Positions 60,880 through 64,000 of a DNA stretch of 64,000 nucleotides are shown here, one piece after another. Position 1 is the stretch's first letter; each line of letters starts with the position of its first letter. The position numbers and the translations under genes are program-made. This DNA is from Yersinia rochesterensis (GTDB lineage Bacteria; Pseudomonadota; Gammaproteobacteria; Enterobacterales; Enterobacteriaceae): assembly GCF_003600645.1 (NCBI RefSeq), contig NZ_CP032482.1, positions 1,116,001 through 1,180,000 on the forward strand, read 5' to 3'. A model generated the notes under the pieces. The model saw only the letters and a list, made by a program, of their open reading frames with translations, was not told the origin of the DNA and did not search any database.

Positions 60880-61107
60880 ATGATGGATGCATTATGTCCG
60901 ATTTGTCAGAAAGCAATGACGCAAGTGAGTGGTCACTTTCACTGCTCTAACTGCCACGGCAACTATCAGCAACAGGCCGATTGCCCTGATTGCGCCAAAC
61001 CGCTCCAAGTGTTGAAAGCTTGTGGGGCCGTTGATTATTTTTGCCAGAATGGTCATGGGTTGATTTCGAAAAGCCGCGTTCTTTTTAGTTATCTGCCGAC
61101 AGTCTGA
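60880..61107 (+). CDS. yfgJ: YfgJ-like zinc-ribbon protein
   Basis: A 75-residue protein with zinc-ribbon pairs: CPICQK, CSNCHG and CPDCAK, plus the conserved tail LKACGAVDYFCQNGHGLISK shared with E. coli YfgJ. Function unknown. An AGGAGAG site lies before two ATGs, 60880 and 60883; either may be used. Confidence 0.9.
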   Translation: MMDALCPICQKAMTQVSGHFHCSNCHGNYQQQADCPDCAKPLQVLKACGAVDYFCQNGHGLISKSRVLFSYLPTV

Positions 61108-61277
61108 TTGCTCACCTGAATCACTTATTTGGGTAAATGATTCGGAATTAATGAGCCTCATCCCTGAGGCTCACCCTGCGGGCGAGCATAAATACTGTTC
61201 AAATCGGTTCCCGACCAATTTGTCTCTCTCTTGCCGCCTACCGGCAACATCAAATTATTTCAAAGGTGGCGATTTGG

Positions 61278-62654
61278 CTAATGGGTCGGCTTACGCTGAC
61301 GGGGCTTTTTTGTCACATTGATTTGAGTGATTTCACTTTCCACCCAGCCATCTTGCAGTCGGGTCGTTAGCTTGTCGCCGGTATGCACTTGTTTGGTAGT
61401 CTTAAGCAAGGTGCCTGCGGGGGTCTGTGTGACACTGTAGCCGCGGGCCAATGTAGCTAATGGACTGACTGCCTCCAATTGCGAGCAGGCGATACCAAAG
61501 CGCTGACGATAGCCATTCAGTTGGCGCTCTAATGCTTGGCGCAAGCGGTATTCCTGCTGCTGTACCCGTTGGTTATAACGGTGAATTTGCCCTTGCGGTT
61601 GAACTTGAATCAAGCGCTGCTGGAGCCGTTCAGTGCGCCGGCCTAATGAGCGAATTTGGTTTTGCGCGCTGTCTTCCAGACGGCGCTGTAACTTCAACAG
61701 CAGTGTTTGCTGACGCGCTAGGCGCAAATGTGGGTGTTGCTGTTGGAGCCGATGCTCAAGGCGGCTAAATTGCTGGCTACGCTGCGCCAGATAATAATCC
61801 ATCGCCATTTCCATGCGCTGCTGCTGCCCCTGAATTTGCCGGACCAGCTCAATTTGGTTGCGGCTGACCAGTTCTGCGGCGGCTGACGGGGTTGGGGCGC
61901 GTAAATCTGCGACAAAGTCCGCAATGGTGACATCGGTTTCATGGCCGACCGCACTGACAATGGGAATTCGGCTGTTAAAAATGGCGCGGGCGACTCGCTC
62001 GTCATTAAAACTCCACAAATCTTCCAGTGAACCGCCACCCCGCCCGACGATCAGCACATCACATTCTCCGCGCAGATTAGCCAAGTGAATGGCTCGGACT
62101 ATCTGTAGGGGGGCATCGGCACCTTGCACTGCTGTTGGATAAATAATCACTGGCAGTGATGGATCACGGCGTTGTAAAACGTGCAAAACATCGTGCAGAG
62201 CCGCGCCGCTAGATGAGGTTATCACCCCGACTTGTCTGGCTGGACTGGGTAGTGGTTGCTTGTGACTTTGATCAAAAAGCCCTTCTGTGGCCAGTTGTTG
62301 TTTAAGCTGCTCAAACTGTTGTTGCAGTAGCCCGTCGCCAGCAGGTTGCATACTTTCAGCAATTAACTGGTAGTCACCGCGCGGTTCATACAGGGTAATT
62401 GATGCCCTGACCAAAACTTGCTGGCCATTTTGCGGGCGGAAAGTGGTTCGGCGATTGCTGTTGCGAAACATCGCGCAGCGCACCTGCGCCCGGTCGTCTT
62501 TTAAGGTGAAATACCAGTGACCAGACGAAGGCTGAGAGAAATTGGAAATCTCGGCCGTGAGCCAAATTTGGCCCATTTCCATTTCCAGCAGTTGTCGCAC
62601 CGTCTGATTAAGGCGGCTGACGGTAAAAATTGATGACGCAGAAGTTTGTGACAT
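61278..62654 (-). CDS. xseA: exodeoxyribonuclease VII large subunit
   Basis: XseA is the catalytic subunit of ExoVII, which degrades single-stranded DNA from both ends. The ATG at 62654 gives [19 protein letters not shown] and 458 residues (E. coli 456); the ORF extension to 62684 is not used. The N-terminal OB fold covers about 1-100. The catalytic region contains [36 protein letters not shown] and [21 protein letters not shown] long coiled coil follows. It diverges from guaB. Confidence 0.97.
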   Translation of the reverse strand: MSQTSASSIFTVSRLNQTVRQLLEMEMGQIWLTAEISNFSQPSSGHWYFTLKDDRAQVRCAMFRNSNRRTTFRPQNGQQVLVRASITLYEPRGDYQLIAESMQPAGDGLLQQQFEQLKQQLATEGLFDQSHKQPLPSPARQVGVITSSSGAALHDVLHVLQRRDPSLPVIIYPTAVQGADAPLQIVRAIHLANLRGECDVLIVGRGGGSLEDLWSFNDERVARAIFNSRIPIVSAVGHETDVTIADFVADLRAPTPSAAAELVSRNQIELVRQIQGQQQRMEMAMDYYLAQRSQQFSRLEHRLQQQHPHLRLARQQTLLLKLQRRLEDSAQNQIRSLGRRTERLQQRLIQVQPQGQIHRYNQRVQQQEYRLRQALERQLNGYRQRFGIACSQLEAVSPLATLARGYSVTQTPAGTLLKTTKQVHTGDKLTTRLQDGWVESEITQINVTKKPRQRKPTH

Positions 62655-62746
62655 GTGACCTGGATCAAATTTTAAAACAAGCACTTAATTGATCGATATT
62701 ACCTGCCTCAAACCGCATAGCAAGAAAAATAATGAGAAAGTGCTGG

Positions 62747-62762
62747 AGGCAACCGATTACGC
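62747..62762 (+). promoter_or_regulatory. PurR operator of guaB
   Basis: AGGCAACCGATTACGC matches ANGCAANCGNTTNCNT at all fixed positions but the last. It lies directly before the -10 and overlaps the -35 region. Confidence 0.8.
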
Positions 62763-62766
62763 TCTG

Positions 62767-62772
62767 TATAAT
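62767..62772 (+). promoter_or_regulatory. guaB promoter -10 (TATAAT)
   Basis: A perfect TATAAT 52 bp before guaB, immediately after the PurR box; the -35 is poor and would lie within or beside the box. Confidence 0.7.
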
Positions 62773-62823
62773 GCCACGGCAATATTTTATCTTTTTCACA
62801 TTCACCTTGGTGAGATATTGCCC

Positions 62824-64000
62824 ATGCTACGTATCGCGAAAGAAGCTCTAACATTTGACGACGTTCTCCTGGTTCCAGCCCACTCCACAGTCTTGCCTAA
62901 TACAGCAGAACTTGGTACCCAACTGACTGCAACTATCCGCCTGAATATCCCTATGCTGTCCGCAGCAATGGATACCGTAACCGAAGCTCGTCTGGCCATT
63001 GCGCTGGCACAAGAGGGCGGTTTAGGTTTCATCCACAAAAATATGTCCATTGAGCGCCAGGCTGAAGAAGTCAGCCGCGTGAAAAAACACGAAAGTGGCG
63101 TGGTGACTGAGCCACAGACTGTAACGCCAACCACAACTCTCCGTCAGGTTAAAGAACTGACCGCCCGTAACGGTTTCGCCGGTTATCCGGTAGTGACCGA
63201 AGATTACGAGCTGGTTGGGATCATTACTGGCCGTGATGTGCGCTTTGTGACTGATCTGGACCAACCCGTGACGGCGGTGATGACACCGAAAGAGCGCTTG
63301 GTAACGGTCAAAGAAGGCGAAGCCCGCGAAGTTGTACTGCAAAAAATGCATGAAAAACGTGTCGAGAAAGTGCTGGTCGTTGACGATAGCTTCCATCTGC
63401 GCGGCATGATTACCGTGAAAGATTTCCAAAAAGCAGAACGCAAGCCAAACGCCTGTAAAGACGAGCATGGCCGTCTGCGTGTTGGTGCCGCTGTCGGTGC
63501 CGGTGCGGGCAATGAAGAGCGTATCGACGCGCTGGTCGCTGCGGGTGTTGATGTTTTACTTATCGACTCATCTCATGGTCATTCCGAGGGCGTGTTACAG
63601 CGCATTCGCGAAACCCGAGCCAAATATCCTAACCTGCAAATTGTTGGTGGTAATGTCGCGACAGGGGCAGGTGCGAAAGCATTGGCCGATGCTGGCGTGA
63701 GCGCGGTCAAAGTGGGTATCGGCCCTGGCTCAATCTGTACCACCCGTATTGTGACTGGCGTTGGTGTGCCACAGATTACTGCAATTGCTGATGCCGTCGA
63801 AGCGCTGGAAGGCACTGGTATCCCGGTTATTGCGGATGGTGGTATTCGTTTCTCTGGTGATATTGCTAAAGCCATTGCTGCGGGTGCTTCATGTGTCATG
63901 GTCGGCTCGATGCTGGCAGGGACAGAAGAATCACCCGGTGAAATCGAACTCTATCAAGGCCGTTCATTCAAATCTTACCGCGGTATGGGGTCATTGGGCG
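62824..64000 (+). CDS. guaB: IMP dehydrogenase (3' end cut by window edge)
   Basis: GuaB oxidises IMP to XMP, the first committed step to GMP. The reading frame is open from the ATG at 62824 to the window end (392 complete codons of an expected 488). N-terminus [19 protein letters not shown]. The two CBS domains (about 95-205) sit inside the barrel. The catalytic Cys is in [13 protein letters not shown] (about Cys305). The rest and guaA lie outside the window. Confidence 0.98.
   Translation, partial: MLRIAKEALTFDDVLLVPAHSTVLPNTAELGTQLTATIRLNIPMLSAAMDTVTEARLAIALAQEGGLGFIHKNMSIERQAEEVSRVKKHESGVVTEPQTVTPTTTLRQVKELTARNGFAGYPVVTEDYELVGIITGRDVRFVTDLDQPVTAVMTPKERLVTVKEGEAREVVLQKMHEKRVEKVLVVDDSFHLRGMITVKDFQKAERKPNACKDEHGRLRVGAAVGAGAGNEERIDALVAAGVDVLLIDSSHGHSEGVLQRIRETRAKYPNLQIVGGNVATGAGAKALADAGVSAVKVGIGPGSICTTRIVTGVGVPQITAIADAVEALEGTGIPVIADGGIRFSGDIAKAIAAGASCVMVGSMLAGTEESPGEIELYQGRSFKSYRGMGSLG

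Noticed and set aside
61152..61173. GAGCCTCA-TCCC-TGAGGCTC hairpin after yfgJ as a terminator
   Set aside because: Perfect 8-bp stem but no T run on either strand; it may only be a small inverted repeat between the convergent genes yfgJ and xseA.

Overview
The window is a chromosomal segment of a Yersinia species, probably of the Y. enterocolitica group rather than Y. pestis. Almost every core gene matches the enterobacterial family from start to stop. The order mltF-purL-glmY-glrK-qseG-glrR-nadE-glnB ... hmp-glyA ... suhB-trmJ-isc operon-pepB-sseB ... yfhM-pbpC-ndk-rlmN-pilW-rodZ-ispG-hisS-yfgM-bamB-der-yfgJ-xseA-guaB follows E. coli. Yersinia-type features are the glutamine-dependent NadE, the ERIC elements of about 127 bp, and a secreted beta-gamma-crystallin protein. 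Genus is assigned from recalled family sequences, not from a search.

Left part (1-16.5 kb): mltF (cut by the window edge) diverges from purL, which has a perfect PurR box. A small secreted-protein gene follows, broken by a run of ten G/C. Next comes a textbook control region for the small RNA GlmY: three GlrR boxes, an IHF site and a sigma-54 promoter. The genes for the GlrK/GlrR two-component system that acts on these boxes lie immediately downstream. nadE, glnB, an isolated yhfZ-yhfY regulator pair, and the divergent hmp/glyA pair follow, with an NsrR-like site and a PurR box between hmp and glyA.

Middle part (16.5-34 kb): an intact IS10-like element sits inside the glyA terminator with an 11-bp target duplication. 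hcaT and csiE converge and overlap by 4 bp. A DUF1007/NicO pair (probable nickel or cobalt transport), suhB and trmJ follow. The complete iron-sulfur assembly operon iscR-S-U-A-hscB-hscA-fdx-iscX carries tandem IscR sites at its promoter and three ERIC-like elements between its genes. pepB and sseB close this part.

Accessory part (34-49.3 kb): a 1510-residue autotransporter with a long helical N-terminal region and 102-bp tandem repeats; the alpha-2-macroglobulin-like lipoprotein yfhM and its partner pbpC; and an AT-rich gene for an 838-residue exported protein with two beta-gamma-crystallin domains and a GNAT-like C-terminus. This last protein is the best candidate for undescribed biology.

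Right part (49.5-64 kb): a conserved housekeeping run (ndk, rlmN, pilW, rodZ, ispG, hisS, yfgM, bamB, der, an AEC-family transporter, yfgJ), then xseA divergent from guaB, which has a near-perfect PurR box and runs off the right edge. No tRNA, rRNA or CRISPR array was seen.
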